Assembly: GCA_024734555.1 (NCBI GenBank)
Contig: JANPWX010000480.1
Coordinates: forward strand, 2,518,160-2,582,159
DNA from: Trochalopteron elliotii
Taxonomy: Eukaryota > Chordata > Aves > Passeriformes > Leiothrichidae
Length of the DNA stretch: 64,000 bases
Reading direction: 5' to 3'
A program made the position numbers and the translations under genes. Below, one piece after another: positions 1-13,416 of the stretch. The first letter of the stretch is position 1, and each line of letters begins with the position of its first letter. The notes below the pieces were generated by a model, which saw nothing but the letters and a program-made list of their open reading frames with translations, searched no databases and was not told the DNA's origin.

Positions 1-3000
1 AGAGAGCACCAAGCCAGCTGTCAGCAAGTGCAGCACAGCAGCTTTGGGAGCCAAGCTGGGAGCTGGGATTGCTGTCCTGCCCCGTGGGCAGCAGCTCTGC
101 TCTCTGAGCCCATAGATGGCTGATCCTGCCTCAAGAAACAGCCAAAGCAGAGCATGGAGCTTCATTCTGTGCTCACAGATTTCAGTAATCACGTTTCAGT
201 CAGCTTCAACAAGGGCAGAATAGATTTTCCTTAGTCAGTTTTTTTCTTCCGCTTAAAAATAGGTGACATCCATTTGACTTGTCAGTTTTAATTAGTATTT
301 GCATTATGTTCTGCTCTAAAGAAGTTGTTCTGTTTTGACAAACAAGGGAGAAAAAATCTGATACATAACTCAAGCCTAGAATTTAGGATGTCAACATGAA
401 AGGCAAAACTAATTAAGATGCTTCACAGGAGATCCCAGCGCTTCCCACAAACACCAGTAACATGATGTTTTAGACAGGCATTCTTTATATTTGTATATTA
501 CAAACACATCCAAATAGTCAGGGATTCACAAAATTAAAACTGACATCAATTAGTGCTGGCAATGGAGCACAGACCAAGACTTGTAGCTAAGTTCAAGCCT
601 AATGATACTGGATATTGCTGCAAGAACACATCAAGAATCAATCCCTATTTCAAATAATAGTGTAGTGACTCAAGACAAAGATGTGAAGAGAGTGTTGTTA
701 GCAGCAGCAGCTAATGAGTAGAAAATTGACAAAAAAAGTGCAGATTCTCCAGAGTGCTCTGCTGTAGTCAGTCAGTATTGCATACAAATATAACCCCAGG
801 GAAACCAGCAGAAATAAGCATAATTTTTAAAAAGTTACTTGACTTATTAGACATTTCAATGGACTCTGAAGGAGACTGACAGAACAAATATTTTCCTTTT
901 TTTGAAGCAGCTAAGCTAACCAAACTTACAGGTGATGTGTGCAGCCAGGGCAAACTGGTGTGCACATTCCAATGATTCTGTTTAATGTTTAGTGCCATAT
1001 TTGACACTGCAGAGTCAAATGAAGAAGTGGTCGGATTTCCCTTTACAAAAAGAAATACCAGCACAGCAATCAATCTTTACTGACATCATAATATTCTGAT
1101 ATCTCACCTAGAGCCAAAGGCAGTGCAGTGGGAGCCAGGAGGGTGCTCAAACACCCCCATGCCCAGCCTAGTCCAGTGCTGACTTAATTCAGGTTTATAT
1201 TTCTCAGGATTCCTGCCCAGCTCCATATATCATTTTAGGGCTGTATTTGAGCACTGAAGTCACCCATGCCCCAGTGACAGGGCAGGAAACAGGTAAGCAA
1301 GGCACTGGCAAAGAGTCAAGATGTCACTGCACAAGCTGCTCACTTGAAGCTGGCCCAGGGATGAGCACTGAGGTGGAATTTCACACAGCCAACAACAGTC
1401 CTAAAATCAGTTAAATTATTTAGAAAAGGCTAGTTACAAAAGCTCTGGATATCCTTCTGAATAATGAAACCCAGCAGATAATATAATTGAATATCTAATT
1501 TCACAGCAGCTGTGAAATTGTCTGCAAAACATTTACCCCTCACACGTCTCATCCCATCTACATAAAATCCAGTGACTTGGGAGCAGCAGAAACTCTGTCT
1601 GGCTGACAAACCAAAGCAGTGGATGCAATTTTACAGCTAATTGTGACAAATTCTGCTTGGGCCAGCCCTGTTCATTATCTTTATCAGTTATGTGGACGAG
1701 GGGATCAAGAGCACACTCGGGTTCAGGCTGTCTGTGCTGACAGGCACTGACCCCCAAGAAAACACTGCATTGGACCTGGGGCCATGGAAAAGGTTTCCAA
1801 AATTGAGTGATAGCACTGAGATTACAGGTGTGCAGTTTGAATAGAAGTGTGTGATATCACAAGGTGGAAAACTTAGAGTTTAAGGTTTTAGAATATAGTA
1901 ACATATACAAAGCAAGATGGAGGTTGTTAAATTTGCCTACACCTGAACTGCTGGAGCAATCTCCAATTTTTTAAAAAGATCTATTTCTACTTCCATCATT
2001 AAGTCATTTCTCACTTTCATTTTTTTATCGCCACTTAAACCTCCAACAGTCCTAATTTCTAACTGATAAAACCAAATCATTCTGGATTGGGCCCAGTTCT
2101 CCTCCCACACTAATGTTGCATTAGCATAACTACAGCTCTCAGTGAAATTAGTCTTGTTCACTTTGCTGGGAAACAAAGAAAAAGAATCAGTCCTACTATT
2201 TCCTCCCTAATACACTTACAGGAGGAGTTTAGTCCACAAATACATATACATGACCCAATCCTGGAGGGAGGATTACTCAGTGTGTCCAAAAACATTGCAG
2301 CAAATCTGAAGTTTCATTGTCACTAATCATTTTCACCAAGAAAACCGGTTCATTTCTGTTATCACAACACCTGCAGACACTAGAATTAGATGGCAGACAT
2401 TAGTATGAACACCAAATAAACCAAAATAAAATCAGTCCAACTTCTGGGTTGAAACAACTGCACAAATACCATGAGGGAAATTATAAATGAGCTTGACTGG
2501 ACTCTAATGTGTTACAGATAATTGCACATCTAAACAAATCAAACATGGCCTGCAGATCTGACCTTTCCCCCACTGCTTTTGACTGTTCTCACAATGGTTG
2601 CCCTGTTAAAGAAAAAAAATAAATAAAAATCAGGGGACTGCAGCAGTGTGACAAATTTTACACAGGACCCAGGCCCTGGGTTTTGCCCCAGGCCAATATA
2701 AAACCATGGGCTCTGCAAAGCCTTGGCACAGCTGACTTATTCAGTCCTCTACACTCCTAAAACCAATATTCACCTTCGATTTTCACTTCAAAGGTCCTGC
2801 TTCAGCAGGGTTAATGAGAAACAAAGAAATCACAAAGCAAATTAAGGCTTAATCATTGTGCAATTCCCTTGGATAACTTAATTGTCTCATCCTGGGTGTT
2901 TTGCAGAGTAATTAACTGCATCTCAGAACCAAAGGTGGAACATGCTTCTGTTCAAGGTCACAAAACAAGCAGAAAGAGGCAAGAACAGAGGGAAGATGTC

Positions 3001-4611
3001 CTGACTTGTCACCTCCACTCAGTCCTCTGCTTCAACCACTAGGTAGCATCCACTCTTCAAATTGACACAAAACCCAAAGTCAACGCTAGCTGCTGACTGA
3101 AAATAAGAGAACAGAGGCTGGGAAAAGGAGCCTTTCCACATTGATCATATAAAGGAACTGCAGCTCAAGTCAGTGTTTGATGTGCAGTATGTCTGACAAA
3201 TAGACTTGTACACAAAGTTATCTAGCTCTTTTTACACATCCTTGTAAAAACCTACAGCAACTATGGACTAAAAGATTCAAGCACCACTTCTGAACTCAGC
3301 TGTAATTTACTCTTCCTTGCTGAGCTCTTTATCATCCTAATGGCCCTGCCAAGACTTGAATAAATTCCACCAGACATATCATTAAGGTATTTATATAATC
3401 ACTACAAGACAGTGACATAATTCACTAAACCCAAAATACCCCAAAATGCTGTTTCTGTCCCTTTGCATTTACTGAAGTGCCTTAATTAAATTCTATTTGG
3501 CTGCAAAGTGAAGATATGGATGGATTTACATATAATATAGAAACGGTCCATTTAATTAGCAGCTGAGATGTTTAATGGCCAGTATTAATTTCTGCTGAAC
3601 ACTGAGACATAGCTCTCAGCTGAAAGCTCTGAATTCAGGCAGTTGTTCAGAATTCATTGCACGTTGAATGCTCAAAGGTAAATTTCAGATGCAACTGCCC
3701 AACTAAGGAGTCTGAGTTATGAGCTAATCAAGAGACCAACATTCAGAATGGAGAAGACCTACAGAAATTGCTCCAAAGTGACCATTCCACATCCATCTCA
3801 GGCTGCAATAAGTCCTCTCTGCTGCAGCCCCAGGGGACAGTGAAGTTAGAGAGGTGCAATTTGTTCCTTACCCAAAAGCCTGATTACCCTACTCCACAAA
3901 GCATGAAGATGGAGACACGGTGCAGTTGCCATCCCAGATATTTTTATCAGCTGTGCTGTTCCAGCCCAGCTCCTTCAAAGAGGTCACTTACATGTAACAG
4001 CAATTCCTCAAACAACAATACCCACAAACACACTCTGAGGCAAGCAAACAGCTCCAAGCATTTGTAGGATGCTGCCTCTTGGGGTGGGAGCAGCAGAGAC
4101 TATTCACTGTTTTCCAAAATTTCAGCATCAGAAAGCAGAGCGAGGGAAAGGTCTGGCATCCTGAAACGACACATTCTGTCAGGACCCACGGTTAAAAACA
4201 AAGTCTTTATTTCCTGCTTGGAACAAAGCCTGGCCAAATCTCTGCAGCCCTCAGAAGGGATCAGGAGGGGAGCAGCATCCCCACTTTGGAGCTCTCACAA
4301 AGGCACCGAGCGGCGCCGATCCCCGCTGCAGAAAGGACTCACACAGACCAGCCAGCAGGACTGCCCCTGCTTTTCATCTACAAACTCCACTTCTTAAACA
4401 TGCTGAGCACAGAAACCCCTCAGAGCCTGTATTACCAACCTCCTCATTCTTTTTCTGTGCAGTCCTAAGGACACAGCAAAAATAAACCGAGGCTTCCATT
4501 GCCTGCTGAAAAAGCAAAGGAAAAGCTTGTGCATGGCAACTAAAGCAAAGCTCATTTTACACTTTTCAGTCACTTATACACAAAGTGCAAAGCCCTGCAA
4601 ACCCTGATGGA
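1..4611. other. Intergenic, 3' flank of GPR50; no gene seen
   Basis: The sequence is moderately AT-rich and CpG-poor. Short open frames on both strands (74-101 residues) have no domain, motif or splice context that I recognise. I see no clear interspersed repeat. Confidence 0.6.
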
Positions 4612-4970
4612 AATACAGGGTCTCCAGGGAGACCTTATGGCACTTTCCAGTACCTAAAGGAGACAGAAGAGAGCTGGAGAGGATTTTTACAAGGACGTAG
4701 AACGACAGGACAAGGTATAATGGCTTCAGACTGATAGAGGACAGGCTTAGATTGGATATAAGGAAGAAATTCTTCCCTCTGAGGGTGATGAGGCCCTGCC
4801 ACAGATTATCCAGAGAGGCTGTGGTTGCCCCATCCCTGGAAGTGTTCAAGGACAGGTTGGATGGGGCTTTGAGTAACCTGGCCCAGTGGAAGGTGTCCCT
4901 GCCCATGGCAAGGGAGTTGGGATTAAACGAGCTTTACAGTCCCTTCCAACTTGAATAAATTCCATGGCAT
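4612..4970 (+). mobile_element. CR1 LINE, 3' end fragment
   Basis: The end of CR1 ORF2 is recognisable in translation (DIRKKFFPLRVM near 4755, LEVFKDRLDGAL near 4845). It is followed by the typical 3' UTR text (CCCTTCCAAC at 4949-4958) and a decayed tail. The copy is truncated at its 5' end, as most avian CR1 insertions are, and sits on the plus strand. Confidence 0.85.
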
Positions 4971-4978
4971 TTCCTCAG

Positions 4979-5004
4979 TAAAAATAAAAATAAAAATAAA
5001 AATA
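4979..5004. repeat. (TAAAA)n microsatellite
   Basis: About five copies of a TAAAA unit begin directly after the tail of the adjacent CR1 copy. The tract may have expanded from the A-rich end of that insertion. Confidence 0.8.
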
Positions 5005-8000
5005 CCAGCCTTCTTTCACAACCCCCCCACCTTTTTCTTTGTTGCTTGTAGGTTATAGATTTTCAATTGTTCAAGTGGATGTGAATCTGTAAGGCTTCAC
5101 CTCTAACCGCCCTGCATGTGCTTTTATGTTACAGAGCAGTTTCAGGCAGCAAAATGTCAAAATAAACAAGATAAACAGGTAACTGTGACAAGTTTTCCCA
5201 AGGGTAGAAAAACACTAGCAGCACTTGCTGCGTTTTCCATCTGCTCTGAAGTACCCAGGAGGAAAACACACAGAACTTTTGTGTAGCAAATAATTTGAAA
5301 TGTATGTCTGCTCTTGATTCCTCTAGGAAAACCCAGGCTGTGTCAATAAATAAATAATCATACACACATCATATACACATTTCTATACCATGAGGAAAGC
5401 AGTATAAGATTTACTCTAGAATCCAAAGGGCCTCAAATCAAAGTGCAGCTCTTTTTTCTTCACCTTTCAATTCCTCTCTTTCAGTGGTGACCTGCAGGGA
5501 GGGGATGAGCCTGGGAAGGAGGGAAATTTCTGGTCTAGGAGACATCAGGAGAGTCTCATGTGGAATGAATTGCCCTCAGGGTTTGCAGACAAAGGCCCTG
5601 CTACCACTTTCATGCGTGGCTTCGTTATGACTAACCCAAGCAGGGTTTAACCTGTGTCATTGCCTAAGTACTTAAAAGGCAGGGCTGGGTGTTCTGGGGC
5701 TTGGTGTCATCAGCTCAGGCAGGAGCACAGCAGCTCTGTGGGGACAGGGGACCTGGGAGGGGCACAGCCAGTGCAGGGCAGCAAGAAGGACAGGTCCTGT
5801 GTGTGACAAACACCCCTTGTCACCCCTTTAATTCCTCCATCACCACCAGCAGGGCAGGGAAAGCCCACAGGCTACTAGGACAGAGCAGCTGATTCCCACA
5901 GAAGACATTTGCTTTCTGGAACATCTGACTTTCCTATAAAGAGCATTGTGCCAAGGAAGCAACCCCTCCTCCCCCAGCCCCCTGCTCCTGGGGCAGAAGT
6001 GCCTCCTCCTGCCTCAGTGAGGTGTCTCTCCTGGTTTAGTCTCACCAAATCCCCACTGGAACTGGATGTGGGGCCAGTTTCCCACCACCTCAGGGTGCTG
6101 CAGTGCCCCTGGGGCTGGCACAGCAGCCACAGCACATCCTCCTCCTGCAGCCATGCACTGCCTGGGAAAGCAGAGCCTCTCCCCAGGGGGACTGAAGCCC
6201 TTGGGAGCTCCACCTCATCAGCCCCATCGTGTCCCTGCCTGGCCAAGCTGTGCCCAGGCTGCCATTCCTACAGCTTGGGGCTCTCTAGAGCCAGACACAA
6301 ACCAAAAGAAAATTGTCCTTGGGGGGCACTTGACAGGAAGCACTTCATTTTATTTGTTAACTAAATCATAGCTGAGGAGGGAAAGAGAAAAAAACACCAA
6401 AAAGCAAAATCTTACTAAACTACCAATACATGTGTTCATTTAGTAGTTTCTGAAGTGTGCTCTGGTTTTCTTTCAATTTCCTGAGTTTTCCTTACCATAT
6501 TGCCTGTTTCTCTGCAGCCACACACCCATTCCCTGCCACCTGTGTGTCCCTGTGCCATAAAAATCCTTGGGTCTTTTTTTATATTAAGGAGTTTCTTAAC
6601 TTCATTGTCCTGGCCATGTCCCAGTTCAAGTACAATCCCTTCAAATATTCCTCCCTTATTTCAATCAGAAATGTCTATTACAATTACTTCCTGCAAATTG
6701 TTTGGGAGCTTTTTCCATGCCTTTTTTTTTTTTTTAATTGCAAAACAGCTGTCACTTTTCACCCAGATTGTATTTTGATGCCACATTAAACCTCTATCCT
6801 ACACACTCATCAAAACCAGTGGAAACCTACCTCGAGGCAAAGCAACCTGCTTACAGTTGAGAAAATAATTTTGCATCCTATTTCCAGGGAAATTCAGAAA
6901 TTTTACTTGCAGGAGAAGCACAACTATGATGGAAGGACATAACAGTTTATTAAATGTGCTATGTATAAAATATTCCACACACTAAATAAATTCTGTGCTT
7001 CAACTGGACAGACATAAAATGGTTTGAAGGCTCAAGTCTATTTAAAAGGTAATCTAAGCAAGCTGTGACTGTACAGACATTGCACCTAATCTGAAAGACA
7101 TTAAAGTTTCCCTGATCTCTTAGAAGCAATCATTTGAGTTAAAAACCTTATCACGAGACCATGCTTGGAAGAAAACATATTTCAGTTAATGGTTCAGACC
7201 CACCTTGTTTGCTCTGGAAACTGACCCTGGACTGTAAATTCTATCTCTGCTGTACAGTACTTATAGTCCATGAATAATGGATATTATAAACAAGCACTAG
7301 AAAATGAAAATTCAGTTAACAATATTACAGAGCTTCCATTCACAAGTGTAGTTCATGGGTGATATGAATTTTATGGCTCTTATCACCAACGAAAAAAATT
7401 TGCATATCCCATCAGAGAGTTCTTAGGAGAACCTATTCTGCATTTCTTATCTCAGGGTTTTTTGTGGTAAGAAATATCACATTAGGTCCAGTGATTTACA
7501 TTTTCTCAATAAAACTCCAAATACATATGCAGTAGCTCTTTACTGACTGGTTTCAAGTTATAAATTATAAGCTTGGAGGTAAATACATTAGGACAAATAT
7601 TGATTTCTAAGTAGTCACTATGAGTGAGATTTTATCCTGGTATTAAATTATCACACCTCTTGTGGTTTATATCTCTGTCTTATCTCTCAGTTACTACACT
7701 TTGTGACAAGTAAATAAATAACACTGCCTCACTTCTGACAGTTCAATTCATTCTGTTCCACGTGGAAGAAACAGCAGGTACAAGTCCATGAAAAGGTTTT
7801 CTGGCAGCTCTGCTCAGAGAGACATTTTGAGATTTGCCACTATCATAAACACTGTTTTCAGCTTGTCACATCCCCAAGCATTGCAGGTTTGACTGTAGAA
7901 GCAGCAGGTGAAGTCCAGTGCCTGTTGGAAAAGATTTAAAAAGTAACAATACTGCTTGGGGATGTCATTGAGGGAATGACCCTTGTCCATTCAACACATC

Positions 8001-11000
8001 TGCTGCATGGCTTTTCAGCAATGCTTTGGTTTAATGGATGTTCTTTGTTTTACTGGATAATCTCAGCCTCTAGTACCTTAACCCCATGGCTGTATGTGAC
8101 ATCTGGTTAGGAGACAGGAGCTCAAGTTGCAGGTACAACTGGACCCCTCCATACTCCCATATTTTCTGCTTTACAACCAGCACAGAGACTCCCCCAGAAC
8201 AGCTCCAGCCAAGTCAGCACAGGAAAATAATCACTGCAACTTGTGGACAGAATCTATTAGCTGAAAAACTGAGCGAATACAGCAAAACCTGCCCCAAAAC
8301 AGAGGTGGGGCAAAGAACACAAACAGAACATCTTGCACACAGCATCCTCACAAAGCTCTGTGATGGAGACCAAGGGAGTATCAGCCCCCTCTGTGCCCCC
8401 AGCCCAGGGTGACCCTCCCTGTCCCATCCCTTCCCTACAACCCAACACCACCTCGTGCCCTGACCTGCAACCACCCTGGCTCCCACAGCCTCCTGGTCAC
8501 AGCTCAGCTGTGCTGTCCTTCCCAGGAAAGAGCAAAGAAATGGATGTTCTTTGCTCTTTGGCACCCCACAGAAAGGGACAAGACAAAGGGCTTTGAAGGG
8601 ACACACAGTGAGAAGACCAATGGCTGTATGCAGGAAGTTTCTTCCCTGATGAGGAAGGCAGCTGGCTCACAGAAGAAAACCTGTGGATCCAAGGAGATGT
8701 CTCAGATGCCCTGGGTCATTGACCTCCAGGTCCAAGCTGGGCTGCTGAGGTATGTGTGAACTCAAGTATGTCTGTCAATTCAATCTGCTTTCTGGGAGTC
8801 AACAAAACTCAAGCTGATGTTCCAAATATTTATTAAAAAGTAGCTGCTAGTGGAGAAAAAAAAAATCAGTAAGTAGTCCAATGGCAGATTTATTACATTT
8901 TTAACAGGTAAAGGGAATTTATCTATTTTATGAACAAAAATGGAAATAGGAAAGTATACTGAGGGATCCTCAATTAAACATTAAAATGGAAACAGCATAT
9001 GCAATACACATTTCTATATAAATATATTGGTTACATTCTTCTTAAATTGACGAAACAACATTCATTAGCAACATCCAAAATATTTCTTTGTGGCAAGAGA
9101 TTCATCATCCTTCACAGCAATACTGCCTCTCCATAAGTTTCCACGACAACAATTTTTAGAGCTTGGGACTAGAACAGGTATTCAACACACCACATCAAAC
9201 CCAGAGCAAGTGATTTGAAACTGGTTTTTATGAGATCTCAATGAGACTTAAGGCCAGATATGCAACAAGTGGAATTGGCAGAATGGGATTTAAACTGTGG
9301 TATCTCACTGAAATCTCAAATTTGGATTAAAGCTAGATTCCCATAGGGAAACTGTGACACTGCTCAGAATTCTCAGCTAAAACACACTTCCCTTTTTCTG
9401 TAAACAAATGCTAACAAAAATAAACTCTCTTGTACCCTGTTAACCATTTCCTCACATAAAAAAATAAGGAGCTGCTTGGGTAGGTTTAAAATAATCCAAT
9501 ATAAAACTCCATCCTATCCTAAGCGCTGCCTCTCTCAAAGTGCTAATGAACAACACAGTGTTCCCTGTTTGAGGCCACATTCCCTGCTTTCCACGGTTCA
9601 TATTGCAAACCTCAGCTCCAGCAGGAGCCTCCAACTGCTGTGGCTGAATCACCTCAGCCCTGGGCACCTCCCTGGGACACTCAGAGCCCTTCTGGACAGG
9701 TCGTGCCAGTGCTGTGCTCCCTGTGCTGCCAGAGCCATCCCCAGCCTGCGGGGTCTGCACTGCAGGGAGCTGCTCAGACCCACCCCAGCACAGCAGGAAC
9801 TTTGCCTGTGCCCTGCAGAGACCTGGGCTCAGACCCTGTGGCAGAAGATGAGCAGAGCAGATTTTGCATAGTTTGGTTGAGCAGTGACTCTGTGAGTCCT
9901 GGGCAGATGCCCCATCGTGCTCCTGTTGCTCCCATTCCTGCCAGGTGCAGAAGGGACTCTCACAGCTTGCCTGTTCAGGACCTCTTTGGACTTGGTTTGG
10001 TTCAAATACTTGCTGGCTGTTAACTTTGGAGACTGAATAAGGAATAGTGCAAATACAAGCTTAAAGAATAAAAAAAACCAAACCAAAACAAACAAAAAAA
10101 CCCATTCCACATTACCTTCACTGAACATTCAGTTAAAAAGACAAGAATCCATACAATGAAACCCCAGTTTTGGGGTATTTGAGATATTTGGCAAACTTGC
10201 ACAACATTCTTCACAATTGTCTTAAAGCAGTATATTTCACTTGGCACTAGATGCTTCAAATGATTTGCTAATGTGATTCTAACTAACACTGTTGTGGCTA
10301 ATTGCAAATGACTTTGAAGACTAGTCATGGAACACAGGACATCTCCCTGGTGTGATGGGACAAACACTCCCTGCAGTTATGTGCCCTCAGTGCTTCTCTT
10401 ATCCAAGTTTAACTCAAAATGATTTTGCTTGCATGGAATGGTGTGAATTCATCCAGGGTGGCTTTTCTGGAAGGCGAACAGACAACAGTTATTTCTGAGG
10501 GTCAAAATACCTTTATTTGGCCATGCTGAGGCAGATTAAGAGGCCAAAACAGAACTCAGTTTGATTCCTATTATGGGAGGCTGGCTGCAGTGCATTTTAA
10601 AACAACATTCATCTGAAGTGGCTGAGATGTTCAAGTTTGAAACTTCCTAAGTGCCAGGGCACCCTATAAATGCAGGGCCCTCCCTCCACTGCAGTGACCT
10701 TCACCACATGGCAGCAGCAGCAGAGACATCCAGTCCTCATGGAGGCAACACAGCATGCAAAGTTCCTTGGCCTGCCTCAGAAACAGACTTAATTTCTCTC
10801 AATTCCTCTTCCCCCCAGAAAAAAAATCAGCAGAAGGGATGATCAGCAGCAAGTTTGTTTCAGAAAGCAGAGCACAAATGGCTTATTATCTTCCCTAAGG
10901 ATTAGGCACACAGCCTGCTCAGGCTTTGGGGAAATCCTACGTACCTCCATCTCCAGGCAGATACAAAATCTGGTGTCGCTCTTCCAGGGCTCAGTGCTGG

Positions 11001-11702
11001 AAACTAATCCTGCTTTGGACCAAAAAAAGAAGGCTGCAGCCCTGGAGCAGGGGCAGGGCTGCCTGCTGTCCTTGTTAGACCCCAGGGCTCAGACCCACCC
11101 CTCTCCCTGCTGTGCCACTCAGCACATCAAAGCAGCTGTGCCAACCTGAAGGTGGAGTTGCCTCTACCAGGGGTGCCTTACCTGTTGATTTAATGGGACT
11201 GTTTCAAAGCAGGATGCACGTATTTAAAGCCATAAAGAGATGAATTCACAATGAAGCAAAGGAAACAAAGAAGTTATCTCTACAGACAGCTGCCGTCACA
11301 CATACCCACACCCCCCTTTCATAGTCCATTAAAGAAACAGCCTTATCTTTGCCAATGTGCTTATGTCTAATGTGATACTGGCCTCCCCAGCATTTCATGA
11401 CATTGTTTCCAATGATACAGACAGCACAGTTCAGGCTTTAACAGAACTGATGCATAATTATGCTTAAGCAGCTTTCGTCTCCCCACGAGTTAATTACAGT
11501 TCTGTACGTGAATAAAATGGGAAAAAAAACCTCCACTTTTTTCCTCCCGTCAGCAAATTCATGTTCTGTGATGGGCAAAAGGAGGGATTTTTGGAACAAA
11601 CTCTGCCTTCCCCTTCTGCATTTGTCTGCAAGTGTAAATGTTACTGGAACTTAGAAGTCGCAATCTGCGTTACACAGATGGGACTCTGTTATGTTCATCT
11701 TT
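5005..11702. other. Intergenic, 3' flank of GPR50; no gene seen
   Basis: No recognisable coding sequence. Open frames of up to about 150 residues near 5.9-6.4 kb and 8.2-8.8 kb are proline/serine-rich or low-complexity and overlap frames on the opposite strand, as expected by chance. Small features include a T run near 6722-6735 and an A/C-rich (AAACC-like) tract near 10070-10102. Confidence 0.55.
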
Positions 11703-12513
11703 TTTATTGTGATGTTCATGTAGCAGTGGCTTTTGAAAGATGTTTGGAATGACTGCTGGCCATGACAGGATACTGCCTAAATTAGAATCAGGCTCCAAGT
11801 ATCTTACTGCAATTAGATTATGTCATATGTCATATACTTACTCATGGCCTGGGAAGGAGAGTGCAAGGGTACTTAATGTCTGTAGATACTCAATTAAAAT
11901 GAGTGCATCAGACACACACTGGTCTGGCTTCTGCCTGCCTCACATCAAGCCCAGGCTAGCTCCTAAACCTTAAGAGGAAAGAAAAAGGAAAGCACACACC
12001 ATGTCCATACATACTACACCTGCTGGCTAATACCTATCTGTTATCTATACCTGGTTTCCTATCTAAAATGTAAAAAGCCATGCAGTTTACACTTTGTTTT
12101 GATACAGTTCGGGTTAAGTTAATGCTAGAAAAATAGAATTCAGAGGGAGAGGAGAAAGGTTTGTGTGTAACAAATGGCAATTTTGCTGTCTCTTGAAGGT
12201 TGCATTTCAAGCATAACTGCATTTCTCCATGCACTCTGAACACTTCCCTTTTCGAGTATTGGCATGCTCGTGGCAAAAGCAACCAAACCAATTAATTAGG
12301 CACACAGTGAAAGATGACATAAAAAAAAAAAAATAAAAGATCAGTCATTTCCACTCTGAAAATCCTTGATGTCACAGCGATAAGCTAAGCATGAAAGGCT
12401 GCAGACTCCTTCCTTGCATGAGGGCAACACCAGCTGTGCAATGCACACAGCTAGAAAGGCTCTTATATATTATATATACAACTGTAATCCAGAATAAATA
12501 GTACTGTCCTGAC
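11703..12513 (-). other. GPR50: Probable 3' UTR of GPR50 with a candidate poly(A) signal
   Basis: Reading past the TGA stop on the minus strand, the first canonical AATAAA I found is at 11708-11703, about 0.8 kb downstream. I see no coding sequence or recognisable repeat in between, only an A-rich run near 12322-12338 and a short TA-rich stretch near 12465-12480. The extent of the UTR is inferred from this one hexamer; no RNA evidence is available, and an ATTAAA or more distal signal could be used instead. Confidence 0.35.
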
Positions 12514-13382
12514 TCATAGGTGTATTTCAGCGTGGTTGTTGTTGGTTGTTATGGCTGGAGAGTGCTTGCTTTTCATCCCTTCTGTCCCGCCCTTGGACAC
12601 ATCAATGAACAGCAGCCTGGGAGTCCACAGTGTCAGCAATATCCTTTTGTATTCCTTTCGAAAATTCTGGTTAAGAAGCCCATAGATCACAGCATTGAGG
12701 CAGCTGTTAAAATAGGCCATAAAATAGCTCAGGACAAAAAGCCATTCTGGAATGTGTGGCTGCACTTTTGAAGGATTAATTGAAACGGCGAGGCCAATAA
12801 AGTTTAATGGTCCCCAGCACACAGCGAAAAGGACAAAAACCACAAACATAGTCAAGAAGTTTCGGATGTCAGCTGCCCTGAGTTTCTGCTTGCAGTCTTG
12901 CCTCACCCTGTGCTTGACCTGGATGACCAAAATCCAGATCCTCAGGTAGCAGAACGTCACGACGGAGAGGGGGACGATGAAGTGAACCACCACCACCGTG
13001 ATGGTGTACGACGTGCTCACCGTCTGGGCAAAGGTGCACGAGTAAATCCGGGGGTCGTACTGCAAGGAGCCAACAAAGAAGTTGGGCACAATGGCCACCA
13101 CGGTGAGCACCCAGGTCAGGCAGAGATAGCAGCAGGTGTTCTTCAGGTTGAAGAGCTTGTCGTACCGCAGGCTGTGGCAGATGTAGCAGTAGCGGTTGAT
13201 GGCGATGGCCGTGATGTTGAAGATGGACCCGATGACACTCAAGCCCATCAGGAACCCGCTGATCTGGCAGTGGACGTTCCCCATGGTCCATCCATTGTGG
13301 AAGATGGCACTCAGGATCAGAGGGTAGGGATAAACTGCAACCACGAGGTCTGCGACGGACAGGCTGACAACAAAGATGTTGC
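12514..13382 (-). CDS. GPR50: Melatonin receptor type 1C (Mel1c/GPR50), last coding exon: TM2 to C-terminus
   Basis: This exon encodes 288 codons of a class A G-protein-coupled receptor plus the last two bases of a split Gly codon, and ends in TGA. Numbering from the first whole codon (Asn of [12 protein letters not shown]): TM2 is about 1-22; the disulphide cysteines are C38 and C115; NRY, the melatonin-receptor form of DRY, is 62-64; the TM5 histidine used in ligand binding is H133; CWGP in TM6 is 188-191; NAVIY, the NAxxY form of NPxxY, is 229-233; a short tail ends in AEIHL. Loop 3 ([13 protein letters not shown]) and the tail ([16 protein letters not shown]) match Mel1c rather than MT1 or MT2. 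The family is Gi-coupled, sits in the plasma membrane and binds melatonin. Mammalian GPR50 is the orthologue with a long tail and no melatonin binding; this copy keeps the short form. The reading frame is unbroken, so it is probably functional. It has no own start codon: the N-terminus and TM1 lie on an upstream exon that is not seen. Confidence 0.96.
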
Positions 13383-13416
13383 CTGCAAAAAAGGGAGAGA
13401 CCGTGAGAGGTTAGCG
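13383..13416 (-). other. GPR50: Splice acceptor and branch point of GPR50 exon 2
   Basis: Read on the minus strand, a CTAAC branch-point match (13414 to 13410, branch A at 13411) is followed by a pyrimidine-rich tract containing CCCTTTTTT and then GCAG, with the AG at 13384-13383. The branch A is 28 nt from the acceptor, a normal distance. The first exon bases are GC, completing a Gly codon split after its first base. This is the phase-1 position in intracellular loop 1 (LRNAG/N) conserved in melatonin receptor genes. Confidence 0.9.

Noticed and set aside
5875..6371. Open frames of 101-151 residues on both strands
   Set aside because: Pro/Ser-rich products of locally GC-rich sequence; three overlapping frames at once indicate few stop codons rather than coding.
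13342..13344. Apparent start of the receptor at this codon
   Set aside because: The codon is GTG encoding an internal Val of TM2; the frame continues upstream to the splice acceptor at 13383.
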